Assembly (NCBI GenBank): GCA_031769625.1 | Contig: JAUIMM010000583.1 | Location: 1,707,501-1,771,500 of the forward strand | Direction: 5' to 3' | DNA length: 64,000 bases | Source: Taudactylus pleione | Lineage: Eukaryota; Chordata; Amphibia; Anura; Myobatrachidae | Shown here: positions 14,744 to 26,030 of the stretch, piece after piece | How positions within the stretch are numbered: the first letter of the stretch is position 1 | Layout: every line of letters begins with the position of its first letter | Program-made: the position numbers and the translations under genes | The notes under the pieces: model-generated | What the model was told of the DNA's origin: nothing | The model's input: only the letters and a program-made list of their open reading frames with translations | Database searches by the model: none

Positions 14744-17700
14744 CACCTTGTCGCTCTATAGCTGTATGAGATGAGGAGAGTCTGTGGCTGCGTTGTGTGA
14801 TATCAGGATGAGGGTAACGTAGATGTGATAAGCACCTGTGCGCTCTGTATATGTATGAGATGAGGAGAGTCTGTGGTTGCGTTGTGCGATATCAGGATGA
14901 GGGTAACGTAGATGTGATAAGCACCTGTGCGCTCTGTAGATGTATGAGATGAGGAGAGTCTGTGGCCGCGATGTGTGATATCAGGATGAGGGTAACGTAG
15001 ATGTGATAAGCACCTGTGCGCTCTGTAGCTGTATGAGATGAGGAGAGTCTGTGGCTGCGCTGTGTGATATCAGGATGAGGGTAACGTAGATGTGATAAGC
15101 ACCTGTGCGCTCTGTAGCTGTATGAGATGAGGAGAGTCTGTGACTGCATTGTGTGATATCAGGATGAGGGTAACGTAGATGTGATAAGCACCTGTGTGCT
15201 CTGTAGCTGTATGAGATGAGGAGAGTCTGTGGCTGCGTTGTGTGATATCAGGATGAGGGTAACGTAGATGTGATAAGCACCTGTGCGCTCTGTAGCTGTA
15301 TGAGATGAGGAGAGTCTGTGGCTGCGTTGTGTGATATCAGGATGAGGGCAACGTAGATGTGTGATAAGCACCTGTGCGCTCTGTAGCTGTATGAGATGAG
15401 GAGAGTCTGTGGCTGCGTTGTGTGATATCAGGATGAGGGTAATGTAGATGTGATAAGCACCTGTGCGCTTTGTAGCTGTATGAGATGAGGAGAGTCTGTG
15501 GCTGCGTTGTGTGATATCAGGATGTGGGTAACGTAGATGTGATAAGCACCTGTGCGCTTTGTAGCTGTATGAGATGAGGAGAGTCAGTGGCTGTGTTGTG
15601 TGATATCAGGATGAGGGTAACGTAGATGTGATAAGCACCTGTGCGCTCTGTAGATGTATGAGATGAGGAGAGTCTGTGGCTGCGTTGTGTGATATCAGGA
15701 TGAGGGTAACGTAGATGTGATAAGCACCTGTGCGCTCTGTAGATGTATGAGTTGAGGAGAGTCTGTGGCTGCTTTGTGTGATATCAGGATGAGGGTAACG
15801 TAGATGTGATAAGCACCTGTGCGCGCTGTAGCTGTATGAGATGAGGAGAGTCTGTGGCTGCGTTGTGCGATATCAGGATGAGGGTAACGTAGATGTGATA
15901 AGCACCTGTGCGCTCTGTAGCTGTATGAGAAGAGGAGAGTCTGTGGTTGCATTATGTGATATCAGGATGAGGGTAACGTAGATGTGATAAGCACCTGTGC
16001 GCTCTGTATATGTATGAGATGAGAGTCTGTGGCTGCGTTGTGTGATATCAGGATGAGGGTAACGTAGATGTGATAAGCACCTGTGCGCTCTGTAGCTGTA
16101 TGAGATGAGGAGAGTCTGTGGCTGCGTTGTGTGATATCAGGATGATGGTAACGTAGATGTGATAAGCACCTGTGCGCTCTGTAGCTGTATGAGATGAGAA
16201 GAGTCTGTGGCTGCGTTGTGCTATGTCAGGATGAGGGTAACGTAGATGTGATAAGCACCTGTGCACTCTGTATCTGTATGAGATGAGAGTCTGTGGCTGC
16301 GTTGTGTGATATCAGGATGAGGGTAACGTAGATGTGATAAGCACCTGTGCGCTCTGTAGCTGTATGAGATGAGGAGAGTCTGTGGCTGCGTTGTGTGATA
16401 TCAGGATGAGGGTAATGTAGATGTGATAAGCACCTTGTCGCTCTATAGCTGTATGAGATGAGGAGAGTCTGTGGCTGCGTTGTGTGATATCAGGATGAGG
16501 GTAACGTAGATGTGATAAGCACCTGTGCGCTCTGTATATGTATGAGATGAGGAGAGTCTGTGGTTGCGTTGTGCGATATCAGGATGAGGGTAACGTAGAT
16601 GTGATAAGCACCTGTGCGCTCTGTAGATGTATGAGATGAGGAGAGTCTGTGGCTGCGTTGTGTGATATCAGGATGAGGGTAACGTAGATGTGATAAGCAC
16701 CTGTGCGCTCTGTAGCTGTATGAGATGAGGAGAGTCTGTGGCTGCGCTGTGTGATATCAGGATGAGGGTAACGTAGATGTGATAAGCACCTGTGCGCTCT
16801 GTAGCTGTATGAGATGAGGAGAGTCTGTGACTGCATTGTGTGATATCAGGATGAGGGTAACGTAGATGTGATAAGCACCTGTGTGCTCTGTAGCTGTATG
16901 AGATGAGGAGAGTCTGTGGCTGCGTTGTGTGATATCAGGATGAGGGTAACGTAGATGTGATAAGCACCTGTGCGCTCTGTAGCTGTATGAGATGAGGAGA
17001 GTCTGTGGCTGCGTTGTGTGATATCAGGATGAGGGTAACGTAGATGTGTGATAAGCACCTGTGCGCTCTGTAGCTGTATGAGATGAGGAGAGTCTGTGGC
17101 TGCGTTGTGTGATATCAGGATGAGGGTAATGTAGATGTGATAAGCACCTGTGCGCTTTGTAGCTGTATGAGATGAGGAGAGTCTGTGGCTGCGTTGTGTG
17201 ATATCAGGATGAGGGTAACGTAGATGTGATAAGCACCTGTGCGCTCTGTAGATGTATGAGATGAGGAGAGTCTGTGGCTGCGTTGTGTGATATCAGGATG
17301 AGGGTAACGTAGATGTGATAAGCACCTGTGCGCTCTGTAGATGTATGAGTTGAGGAGAGTCTGTGGCTGCTTTGTGTGATATCAGGATGAGGGTAACGTA
17401 GATGTGATAAGCACCTGTGCGCGCTGTAGCTGTATGAGATGAGGAGAGTCTGTGGCTGCGTTGTGCGATATCAGGATGAGGGTAACGTAGATGTGATAAG
17501 CACCTGTGCGCTCTGTAGCTGTATGAGAAGAGGAGAGTCTGTGGTTGCATTATGTGATATCAGGATGAGGGTAACGTAGATGTGATAAGCACCTGTGCGC
17601 TCTGTATATGTATGAGATGAGAGTCTGTGGCTGCGTTGTGTGATATCAGGATGAGGGTAACGTAGATGTGATAAGCACCTGTGCGCTCTGTAGCTGTATG

Positions 17701-17864
17701 AGATGAGGAGAGTCTGTGGCTGCGTTGTGTGATATCAGGATGATGGTAACGTAGATGTGATAAGCACCTGTGCGCTCTGTAGCTGTATGAGATGAGGAGA
17801 GTCTGTGGCTGCGTTGTGCTATGTCAGGATGAGGGTAACGTAGATGTGATAAGCACCTGTGCAC
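14744..17864. repeat. Second higher-order duplication inside the 89-bp array (offset 1687 then 1598 bp)
   Basis: The unusual variant CACCTTGTCGCTCTATAG occurs at 14744 and again at 16431, an offset of 1687. Neighbouring variants repeat at this offset to about 15371 versus 17058. The offset then becomes 1598 (15695 versus 17293, 16048 versus 17646), exactly one unit less. It is a block of about 19 units duplicated in tandem, with one unit lost from one copy. A smaller duplication of six units (534 bp) lies at 18800-19057 versus 19334-19591. Confidence 0.8.
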
Positions 17865-20293
17865 TCTGTATCTGTATGAGATGAGAGTCTGTGGCTGCGT
17901 TGTGTGATATCAGGATGAGGGTAACGTAGATGTGATAAGCACCTGTGCGCTCTGTAGCTGTATGAGATGAGGAGAGTCTGTGGCTGCGTTGTGTGATATC
18001 AGGATGAGGGTAATGTAGATGTGATAAGCACCTGTGCGCTCTGTATCTGTATGAGATGAGGAGAGTCTGTGGCTGCGTTGTGTGATATCAGGATGAGGGT
18101 AACGTAGATGTGATAAGCACCTGTGCGCTCTGTAGCTGTATGAGATGAGGAGAGTCTGTGGCTGCGTTGTGTGATATCAGGATGAGGGTAACGTAGATGT
18201 GATAAGCACCTGTGCGCTTTGTAGCTGTATGAGATGAGGAGAGTCTGTGGCTGTGTTGTGTGATATCAGGATGAGGGTAACGTAGATGTGATAAGCACCT
18301 GTGCGCTCTGTAGCTGTATGAGATAAGGAGAGTCTGTGGCTGCGTTGTGTGATATCAGGATGAGGGTAACGTAGATGTGATAAGCACCTGTGTGCTTTGT
18401 AGCTGTATGAGATGAGGAGAGTCTGTTACTGCGTTGTGTGATATCAGGATGAGAGTAACGTAGATGTGATAAGCACCTGTGTGCGCTGTAGTTGTATGAG
18501 ATGAGGAGAGTCTGTGGCTGCGTTGTGTGATATCAGGATGAGGGTAACGTAGATGTGATAAGCACCTGTGCGCTCTGTAGCTGTATGAGACGAGGAGAGT
18601 CTGTGGCTGCGTTGTGTGATATCAGGATGAGGGTAACGTAGATGTGATAAGCACCTGTGCGCTCTGTAGCTGTATGAGATGAGGAGAGTCTGTGGCTGCG
18701 TTGTGTGATATCAGGATGAGGGTAATGTAGATGTGATAAGCACCTGTGCGCTTTGTAGCTGTATGAGATGAGGAGAGTCTGTTGCTGTGTTGTGTGATAT
18801 CAGGATGAGGGTAACGTAGATGTGATAAGCACCTGTGTGCTCTGTAGCTGTATGAGATGAGGAGAGTCTGTGGCTGCGTTGTGTGATATCAGGATGTGGG
18901 TAACGTAGATGTGATAAGCACCTGTGCGCTTTGTAGCTGTATGAGATGAGGAGAGTCTGTGGCTGTGTTGTGTGATATCAGGATGATGGTAACGTAGATG
19001 TGATAAGCACCTGTGCGCTCTGTAGCTGTATGAGATGAGGAGAGTCTGTGGCTGCATTGTGTGATATCAGGATGAGGGTAACGTAGATGTGATAAGCACC
19101 TGTGAGCTCTGTAGCTGTATGAGATGAGGAGAGTCTGTGTCTGCGTTGTGTGATATCATGATGTGGGTAACGTAGATGTGATAAGCACCTGTGTGCTCTG
19201 TAGCTGTATGAGATAAGGAGAGTCTGTTACTGCGTTGTGTGATATCAGAATGAGGGTAACGTAGATGTGATAAGCACCTGTGCGCTCTGTAGCTGTATGA
19301 GATGAGGAGAGTCTGTGGCTGTGTTGTGTGATATCAGGATGAGGGTAACGTAGATGTGATAAGCACCTGTGTGCTCTGTAGCTGTATGAGATGAGGAGAG
19401 TCTGTGGCTGCGTTGTGTGATATCAGGATGTGGGTAACGTAGATGTGATAAGCACCTGTGCGCTTTGTAGCTGTATGAGATGAGGAGAGTCTGTGGCTGT
19501 GTTGTGTGATATCAGGATGATGGTAACGTAGATGTGATAAGCACCTGTGCGCTCTGTAGCTGTATGAGATGAGGAGAGTCTGTGGCTGCATTGTGTGATA
19601 TCAGGATGAGGGTAACGTAGATGTGATAAGCACCTGTGAGCTCTGTAGATGTATGAGATGAGGAGAGTCTGTGGCTGCGTTGTGTGATATCAGGATGAGG
19701 GTAACGTAGATGTGATAAGCACCTGTGCGCTCTGTAGCTGTATGAGATGAGGAGAGTCTGTGGCTGTGTTGTGTGATATCAGGATGAGGGTAACGTAGAT
19801 GTGATAAGCACCTGTGCGCTCTGTAGATGTATACGTTGAGGAGAGTCTGTGGCTGCTTTGTGTGATATCAGGATGAGGGTAACGTAGATGTGATAAGCAC
19901 CTGTGCGCGCTGTAGCTGTATGAGATGAGGAGAGTCTGTGGCTGCGTTGTGCGATATCAGGATGAGGGTAATGTAGATGTGATAAGCACCTGTGCGCTCT
20001 GTAGCTGTATGAGATGAGGAGAGTCTGTGGTTGCATTATGTGATATCAGGATGAGGGTAACGTAGATGTGATAAGCACCTGTGCGCTCTGTATATGTATG
20101 AGATGAGAGTCTGTGGCTGCGTTGTGTGATATCAGGATGAGGGTAACGTAGATGTGATAAGCACCTGTGAGCTCTGTAGCTGTATGAGATGAGGAGAGTC
20201 TGTGGCTGCGTTGTGTGATATCAGGATGATGGTAACGTAGATGTGATAAGCACCTGTGCGCTCTGTATCTGTATGAGATGAGAAGAGTCTGTG

Positions 20294-22933
20294 ACCGTGC
20301 ATGTCTCAGTGTCATTACTGTACACGGTCTGAATTGGCCTTTTTCTCGCATACACTAATGCCCAGAAATAGGGACGCAATCCTCGCTCTTCTTATTCCTT
20401 TGATATTCAGTTTGTCACGTAGCTACTCACTTAGCCTGGTGTGACATGACATTATAACGGGTCGTAGGCAAAATAGCATCATCTAGAGCGATACACTTTG
20501 TGTCTACGTTGTACACTTGAGTACCTGTCCAATGCAGAGCTTTGGGTCATTACTCCTATATATGGTTACATACTGTATCCAGTGACCGGTGCCTTGTACG
20601 CAGTATCGGGGGCATGGTTCCCATCATACGGGAGTTTGTGGGTTAGATGATATGTATATCAGTAGCCGGAGGACTTGTAATAATGATCTATATTCTTTCT
20701 CACTTCTAATGTCCAAGTCTTGGATAAAATAAGTTGTCCTCATTGGCCGAGTGGTAAGTTCTGCCCCCCCGGGGGGTAGTTACATACTCATAGTCTTAGC
20801 TGTAGAAGAGAAACATTCCCATGTATCATTAAGCCGTAGCGGAGCTTTATAATAGTACGCATTATATTGTACAACTTATATATACAGGATATACTGAGTG
20901 TTACGTATATGCACTATTATTTAAAATCCCTGTCCCATCCTGGCTCCTTTATCTGTAACCTTGGGGAAAAATGTATAAATCGTTAACAAAAAATTCCTGC
21001 AGCCCGTATCAGCCAATCAGATCCCGGGATTTTTATCTTCTAGCTCAGTTTTGTTGTTGCTGCGGATTACGCCATATTCGCGCCCAGGGCTGCATAATGC
21101 ACGGTGGGGTTTGTTGCGCACTTGTCCGAATCCAAAACAGCCCCCGTAGTGTAAACTTAGAGAGAGATCAGGTATGGGGGTACTTTGGTGTCTGAGCTGG
21201 GCTTATGAGTTTTAGATCTATACTGTAGGTAACACTTCATGTACAGTAGGTTCAGATTTACTGTATAAGTATTATTTTCATGATATTGTCCTAAGACACC
21301 AGGGGGCTTGTTAGGTCCTCTCCAGTCATGACTCCACTACGAGGATGTGTAATGGTGGATCCATGTCCTGGAGGAAATTATTACGAGTGAGGATTGATAT
21401 GGTGACCGTGGGAGATATTACTTTGTACCCAGCAGACTTCCTGCCCCATAATCCCTATTACATCAGATAGTTTGAGCATCCTTTTTAAGACCTGGCTGAT
21501 AACTGCGAATAATAGCTCTACAACTGGGTACCTCGTGACGGTGAGGGCCAGTTAGCCTCCTAATACTGGGAGACCCGGTTCCTCACCACCCAGTGTGGTT
21601 TTCTATGTGGTTTTCTATGGCTCATTTCCGTCTCTCCTCTTATCACAAGCCCCGGCCGAATTCCGAATCCGCATGATCCATTTTTTTGGTGGTAAGAACA
21701 ACGTTTACCTAGATAATGAGCGGGTGTTCTCCTCCCAAATAGACCTAGCTGTAAGACTCAGCGTGGGCGCCCCTTATACGCTGCCCGTCCGGCGTAGTTC
21801 TGTTCAGTCGTATAAAGGTTCCTTTACTGAGTGCTGTGTCCTGCGCCTGTAACTGTACAGGCCGCCAATATTCTCTTGTGATCTACGGGTAACAATTCTC
21901 TCCTAATCTCCCCCCAAATCCTTCTTTTTATCCAGTAGGCAAGGGAATCTATTGCTGTAATCTCTCCTCCATTTGTGGTTCCCGCAGTTACCGAGCATAA
22001 CGCCACACTGCTCCGTTCTGCAGGCATCGCGCTTAGGGCATTTATTTGTTCTGTTTTCTGGAGTCCTGTAAGAAATGTTAGTACATAGCGACGTCCTGTG
22101 CAGGGTTCCTCTCTGCCCGGGAGAGTGAGTGATGTTTAGGTCAATGGGCCCCAAAGGCCGGCCTACCGCGCGTGGATAATTACAATAATGAAAATAATAT
22201 TTATATAAGATTACATTACCAGATAATGTTTCTTTATTATGCATCGGGCGCCGTGGACAATGGGCAGTCCTTGAAACAGCCGCCTCTTAGAGTTCCTGTA
22301 AAACAAAATGATGGCATGTACAGCACTGAGTAAAGGACTTATAGGACGCTCCATATGATATCACTAGCCTATATAGTACTACATGTAGAGAATTGGCAGC
22401 ACACCCTATAGATGGCTATACCGCGCAGTCAGTAGCTGGGGGTGACCCCTTATACCTAGCACAGTAGTAATGTAACGCTTAGCTCTCTATGAGTGACCAA
22501 GACCCCACGGGGCTTCCCCACCTAATCTTCCACCTTTTTCCCTTTAACTTACTTTATTGCAGCAGGAAGTTTCCAAGACTTTAACAAGCATGTTCTCCCT
22601 GGCTAAAAGGGCATGCTGAGATTTGTAGTTCCACACCAGCTTGAAAGACACTGTTTGAATATACATTGGAAATGTATAGGGTGGTATATAGCGTGACTCC
22701 TCAGTGTCCCTATGGTAAACGTGCGCACTCTGGGCCTGATTAAGCAGTGGACGCTAATGCGATCCTACCTGTGATATCGCAATGAACGTAGCTGCGAAAA
22801 AATGCTAATGCGTGCCAAAACCCCCCGGCATAAAAACGCCCCCTGCCGCCTTCTCATATCCGTCCACTGTAAACATTGATACCATCAACGCACATCTAGC
22901 GGTCACGCAGCATGTACGGCAGCTCTGACCAGC
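20294..22933. other. Unique non-coding stretch between arrays (presumed intron)
   Basis: This 2.6-kb stretch has no tandem structure and no ORF with recognisable protein similarity. I looked for UNC13-like exon sequence and found none. It contains a CCCCCCCGGGGGG palindrome near 20764 and a TGGCCGAGTGGT string near 20742 that resembles a tRNA A-box but has no matching B-box downstream. A ZNF143-like motif at 22610-22630 is listed separately. It is probably part of the intron upstream of the first visible exon. Confidence 0.6.
22610..22630 (-). promoter_or_regulatory. ZNF143/SBS-like motif
   Basis: The minus strand reads ACTACAAATCTCAGCATGCC, close to the well-known ACTACAAnTCCCAGCATGC element bound by ZNF143 (Staf) in vertebrate promoters. 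The match is sequence-level only. Such motifs are also carried by dispersed repeats, and there is no gene start beside it here, so function is doubtful. A second copy of similar sequence is at 29926-29946 on the other strand. Confidence 0.4.
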
Positions 22934-23133
22934 CGCGGACCCCGCGGCTCTCCTCACACGCGGACCCCGCGGCTCTCCTCGCACGCGGACCCCGCGGCTC
23001 TCCTCGCACGCGGGCCCCGCGGCTCTCCTCGCACGCGGACCCCGCGGCTCTCCTCGCACGCGGACCCCGCGGCTCTCCTCGCACGCGGACCCCGCGGCTC
23101 TCCTCGCACGCGGACCCTGCAGCTCTCCTTTAT
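22934..23133. repeat. GC-rich 25-bp minisatellite, 8 copies
   Basis: Eight consecutive 25-bp units start at 22934, 22959, 22984, 23009, 23034, 23059, 23084 and 23109. Each carries CGCGGACCCCGCGGCTCTCC, so most contain a CCGCGG site and several CpGs. The last unit is degraded (CCTGCAG). Units 1 and 4 carry single-base variants. Because 25 is not a multiple of 3, all frames cycle together, giving spurious Arg/Pro/Ala-rich ORFs on both strands. Confidence 0.95.
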
Positions 23134-23876
23134 GCATGCCCCTAATACTGCGTTTAACTGTTAGACGCCTGCGTTCCCCCAACCACCCCCCGTTACCTTC
23201 CCCAAGCACTGAGTACATGACACTCGCTTTACGAATTAATCCTCTGTGTACATAATCGCAAACCAATCGATACGTGTGCGCAGTGCGACTTACACATGTG
23301 CGCAATGGCAAATAATCGCTCGATCTGCCTAAATATCGGCTTTGTGACTGCTGTATTCTGCGCTCTCCCAGCCCGCTACATACACTGCACCTGTATAACG
23401 TCTGGCTGCGCAGAGCTCTAATTAGCTGGCGTGGGGCGTAATCCTCACCGGAGGCGGCAGTGTGGCCCCGGCATGTCGGTAACTGCTTGTGTGACCTCTG
23501 TCTGGGATTGCCACATAATGGCTGTAATGAGGCGATTAGAGCGTGTGAACGTGGATAATCAGTCGCCCCCCCCCCCTCGCGCACTGTTTTCTGCCAGTCC
23601 ACGTGGAATATATATAATGAGACCTGCGGCTTTCTCACACACGAGAGAGCGCTGTATTATTTATAATAGTGAACATTAGACTTTTCTGGGCTTGTTTAAT
23701 GCTGTCACTTTTATTGTATATTCGCAGTGTCAGCCGTGGCGCTGCACAACGCCTCATATAGTGACTTGTACTCTTTTCTGCCAGCCGACACGTCTTTCAT
23801 TTGTCTATTGTCAGCCTCGGATTGTGGTAACACTGTGTGTGATTTCTCTTTGGGGACTGGTGTACTTTGTAAGTGC
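23134..23876. other. Unique non-coding stretch (presumed intron)
   Basis: No gene is supported. The sequence around 23222-23345 is rich in CGATACG, TGCGCA and ATCGC strings, resembling the diverged repeat debris seen elsewhere in the window, but I could not find paired termini. A run of ten C follows near 23568. Short ORFs here show no protein-family motifs. Confidence 0.5.
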
Positions 23877-25331
23877 ACAATACAATGGTGCCCCCTACTG
23901 ATAGGTATATGAATGATATCTGGCCCATGCAGTACAATGCTGCCCCCTACTGATTAGTATATGAATGATTTCTGGCCCATGCAGTACAATGCTGCCCCCT
24001 ACTGATATGTATATGAATGATTTCTGTCCCATGCAGTACAATGCTGCCCCCTACTGATTAGTATATGAATGATTTCTGGCCCATGCAGTACAATGCTGCC
24101 CCCTACTGATATGTATATGAATGATTTCTGTCCCATGCAGTACAATGCTGCCCCCTACTGAGTGGTATATGAATGATTTCTGACCCATGCAGTACAGTGT
24201 TGCCCCCTACTGATTGGTATATAAATGATTCTGGCCCATGCAGTACAGTGCTGCCACCTACTGATTACTATATGAATGATTTCTGACCCATGCAGTACAG
24301 TGCTGCCCCCTACTGATAGGTATATGAATGATTTCTGACCCATGCAGTACAGTGCTGCCCCCTACTGATAGGTATATGAATGATTCTGGTCCATGCAGTA
24401 CAGTGCTGCCTCCTACTGATTGGTATATGAATGATTCTGGCCCATGCAGTACAGTGCTGCCCCCTACTGATTGGTATATGAATGATTCTGGTCCATGCAG
24501 TACAAAGCTGCCTCCTACTGATTAGTATATGAATGATTTCTGACCCATGCAGTACAGTGCTGCCCCCTACTGATTAGTATATGAATGATTCTTGCCCATG
24601 CAGTACAGTGCTGCCCCCTACTGATTGGTATATAAATGATTCTAGCCCATGCAGTACAGTGCTGCCCCCTACTGATTGGTATATAAATGATTCTGGCCCA
24701 TGCAGTACAGTGCTGCCCCCTACTGATTGGTATATGAATGATTCTGGCCCATGCAGTACAATGCTGCCCCCTACTGATAGGTATATAAATGATTCTGGCC
24801 CGTGCAGTACAGTGCTGCCCCCTACTGATTGGTATATGAATGATTTCTGACCCATGCAGTACAATGCTGCCCCCTACTGATTAGTATATGAATGATTTCT
24901 TGCCCATGCAGTACAGTGCTGCCCCCTACTGATTGGTATATGAATGATTCTGGCCCATGCAGTACAATGATGCCCCCTACTGATAGGTATATAAATGATT
25001 CTGGCCCATGCAGTACAGTGCTGCCCCCTACTGATTGGTATATGAATGATTTCTGACCCATGCAGTACAATGCTGCCCCCTACTGATTAGTATATGAATG
25101 ATTTCTTGCCCATGCAGTACAGTGCTGCCCCCTACTGATTGGTATATGAATGATTTCTTGCCCATGCAGTACAATGCTGCCCCCTACTGATTGGTATATG
25201 AATGATTCTGGCCCATGCAGTACAATGCTGCCTCCTACTGATTGGTATATGAATGATTCTGGCCCATGCAGTACAGTGCTGCCCCCTACTGATTGGTATA
25301 TGAATGATTCTGGCCCATGCAGTACAATGCA
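23877..25331. repeat. 51/52-bp minisatellite just upstream of the first visible exon
   Basis: About 28 head-to-tail units are present, with landmarks GTATATGAATGATT, CCCATGCAGTACAATGCTG and CCCCCTACTGAT. The landmark GTATATGAAT falls at 23905, 23957 and 24009. Units alternate between 52 bp (GATTTCTGG) and 51 bp (GATTCTGG). The array ends about 80 bp before the real acceptor at 25411-25412. Each unit, read in the sense direction of the gene, has a branch-point-like CTACTGAT about 30 nt before CCCATGCAG, so it resembles a weak 3' splice site. ORFs with SPCSTVLPPTDWYMND repeats are artefacts. Confidence 0.95.
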
Positions 25332-25412
25332 GTGAGCTCCTGGCAGGGTCCATGCTCCTGTACGTCATATACTGTACCTCACACGTCCTGTCCTGTCTTT
25401 CTCTCTGAGCAG

Positions 25413-25539
25413 AACATGAGAAGCACCGTTTGTGCAAGAGTGCCGACTACATGAACCTGCACTTTAAGGTGAAATGGCTGTTCAACGAGTATGTGCGAGA
25501 CCTGCCGGCTATGAGGGATAAGGTTCCGGAATATCCCGC
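25413..25539 (+). CDS. unc13b: UNC13-family exon (first visible), MUN domain
   Basis: This internal exon is 127 bp. It begins after a pyrimidine-rich tract ending in CAG and ends at a GTATGT donor. It starts with two bases completing a codon, encodes 41 full codons including [18 protein letters not shown] and VPEYPA, and ends with two bases (GC) that join the next exon's G to make Ala. UNC13/Munc13 proteins prime synaptic and secretory vesicles at the presynaptic membrane by catalysing syntaxin-1 opening and SNARE assembly through the MUN domain, where this block lies. The paralogue call (UNC13B over UNC13A/C) rests on remembered paralogue differences such as YVRDLP here and WFEQF and MNNVQQL in later exons. 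The preceding exon is not in the window. Confidence 0.9.
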
Positions 25540-25619
25540 GTATGTAACTTGTTGTCCCTACTTTATGTCTGTCACCTGGCGTCTGGTGGTGCACTTCATG
25601 CAGTGTCTGTGTGCCGCAG
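25540..25619 (+). other. unc13b: 80-bp intron between the first two visible exons
   Basis: It begins GTATGT and ends GTGCCGCAG. Removing it restores an uninterrupted frame from PEYPA to WFEQF. It is near the lower size limit for vertebrate introns and contrasts with flanking introns of several to tens of kilobases. Confidence 0.9.
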
Positions 25620-25716
25620 GTGGTTCGAGCAGTTTGTCATGCAGTGGCTGGACGAGAACGAGGAGGTCTCGCTGGAATTCCTGCATGGGGCGCTGGAGCG
25701 CGATAAGAAAGATGGG
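25620..25716 (+). CDS. unc13b: UNC13-family exon 2 (visible), MUN domain
   Basis: This 97-bp exon supplies one base to the split Ala codon and then 32 codons, including [20 protein letters not shown] and ending KKDG. The acceptor is GCCGCAG and the donor is GTACGT at 25717, directly after a complete Gly codon (phase 0). WLDENEEVS and [11 protein letters not shown] are hallmark strings of the UNC13 MUN domain. The residues WFEQF and SLEFL suggest the UNC13B paralogue rather than UNC13A. Confidence 0.93.
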
Positions 25717-26030
25717 GTACGTACACTGTCGTCATGTGCTCGGTGGTCCTTCCTTACAAATTAAAGGGTCTTCCTTTTTATATATATTTTTGCTTTTATG
25801 CCTTTTACTAAATATCATCTTCTTTGTAGCTGCTTTCTGTGCTTTTCAGCCATTTCTCCATATTGTACGACAAAGTTGTTCTTCTGTGATAAGAAGGCGG
25901 TGCACAGGGCAACCTCAATGCCTTATTATATAAATACATGACTGAAGAGCACAGCGTGAAACAAAAAAATTAAAGCTTAAGAATATTAATATTGGCAGCT
26001 CCGTCGTGCGCATGCGCGAGACCCGGATAA

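Larger units (their letters stand above)
1..20293. repeat. 89-bp tandem array (satellite-like), truncated at window start
   Basis: A unit of about 89 bp (landmarks GATAAGCACCTGTGCGCTC, GAGATGAGGAGAGTCTGTGG and TGATATCAGGATGAGGGTAA) repeats about 228 times head to tail. The TGATAAG landmark falls at 1, 90 and 179, which fixes the period. Units differ by point changes and small indels (for example loss of GAGGA before GAGTCTGTGG), and variant units recur in the same order, showing block duplications. Most units hold a GATATC site, a GATAAG motif and a CACCTG E-box, but a regulatory role is not supported. The array stops abruptly near 20293 in unique DNA and extends beyond base 1. It probably lies in the intron upstream of the first visible UNC13 exon. 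The many minus-strand ORFs of 70-116 codons repeat one theme (CLSHLRYPHPDI) and are artefacts of the array. Confidence 0.97.

Noticed and set aside
1..20293. CRISPR-like array
   Set aside because: No constant repeat separated by unique spacers; the whole unit repeats, and the context is vertebrate.
1753..20351. Many minus-strand ORFs of 70-116 codons with CLSHLRYPHPDI repeats
   Set aside because: They follow the 89-bp array, shift frame with each unit, and vary only where units vary; there is no start, splice or codon signature.
20735..20770. Possible tRNA gene (TGGCCGAGTGGT A-box-like string)
   Set aside because: No B-box, acceptor stem or cloverleaf could be found downstream.
22805..23638. 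277-codon minus-strand ORF
   Set aside because: Its Arg/Gly/Pro-rich centre is the 25-bp GC-rich repeat and the flanks have no family motif.
24155..25437. ORFs on both strands with STVLPPTDWYMND-like repeats
   Set aside because: Products of the 51/52-bp array just upstream of the real exon.
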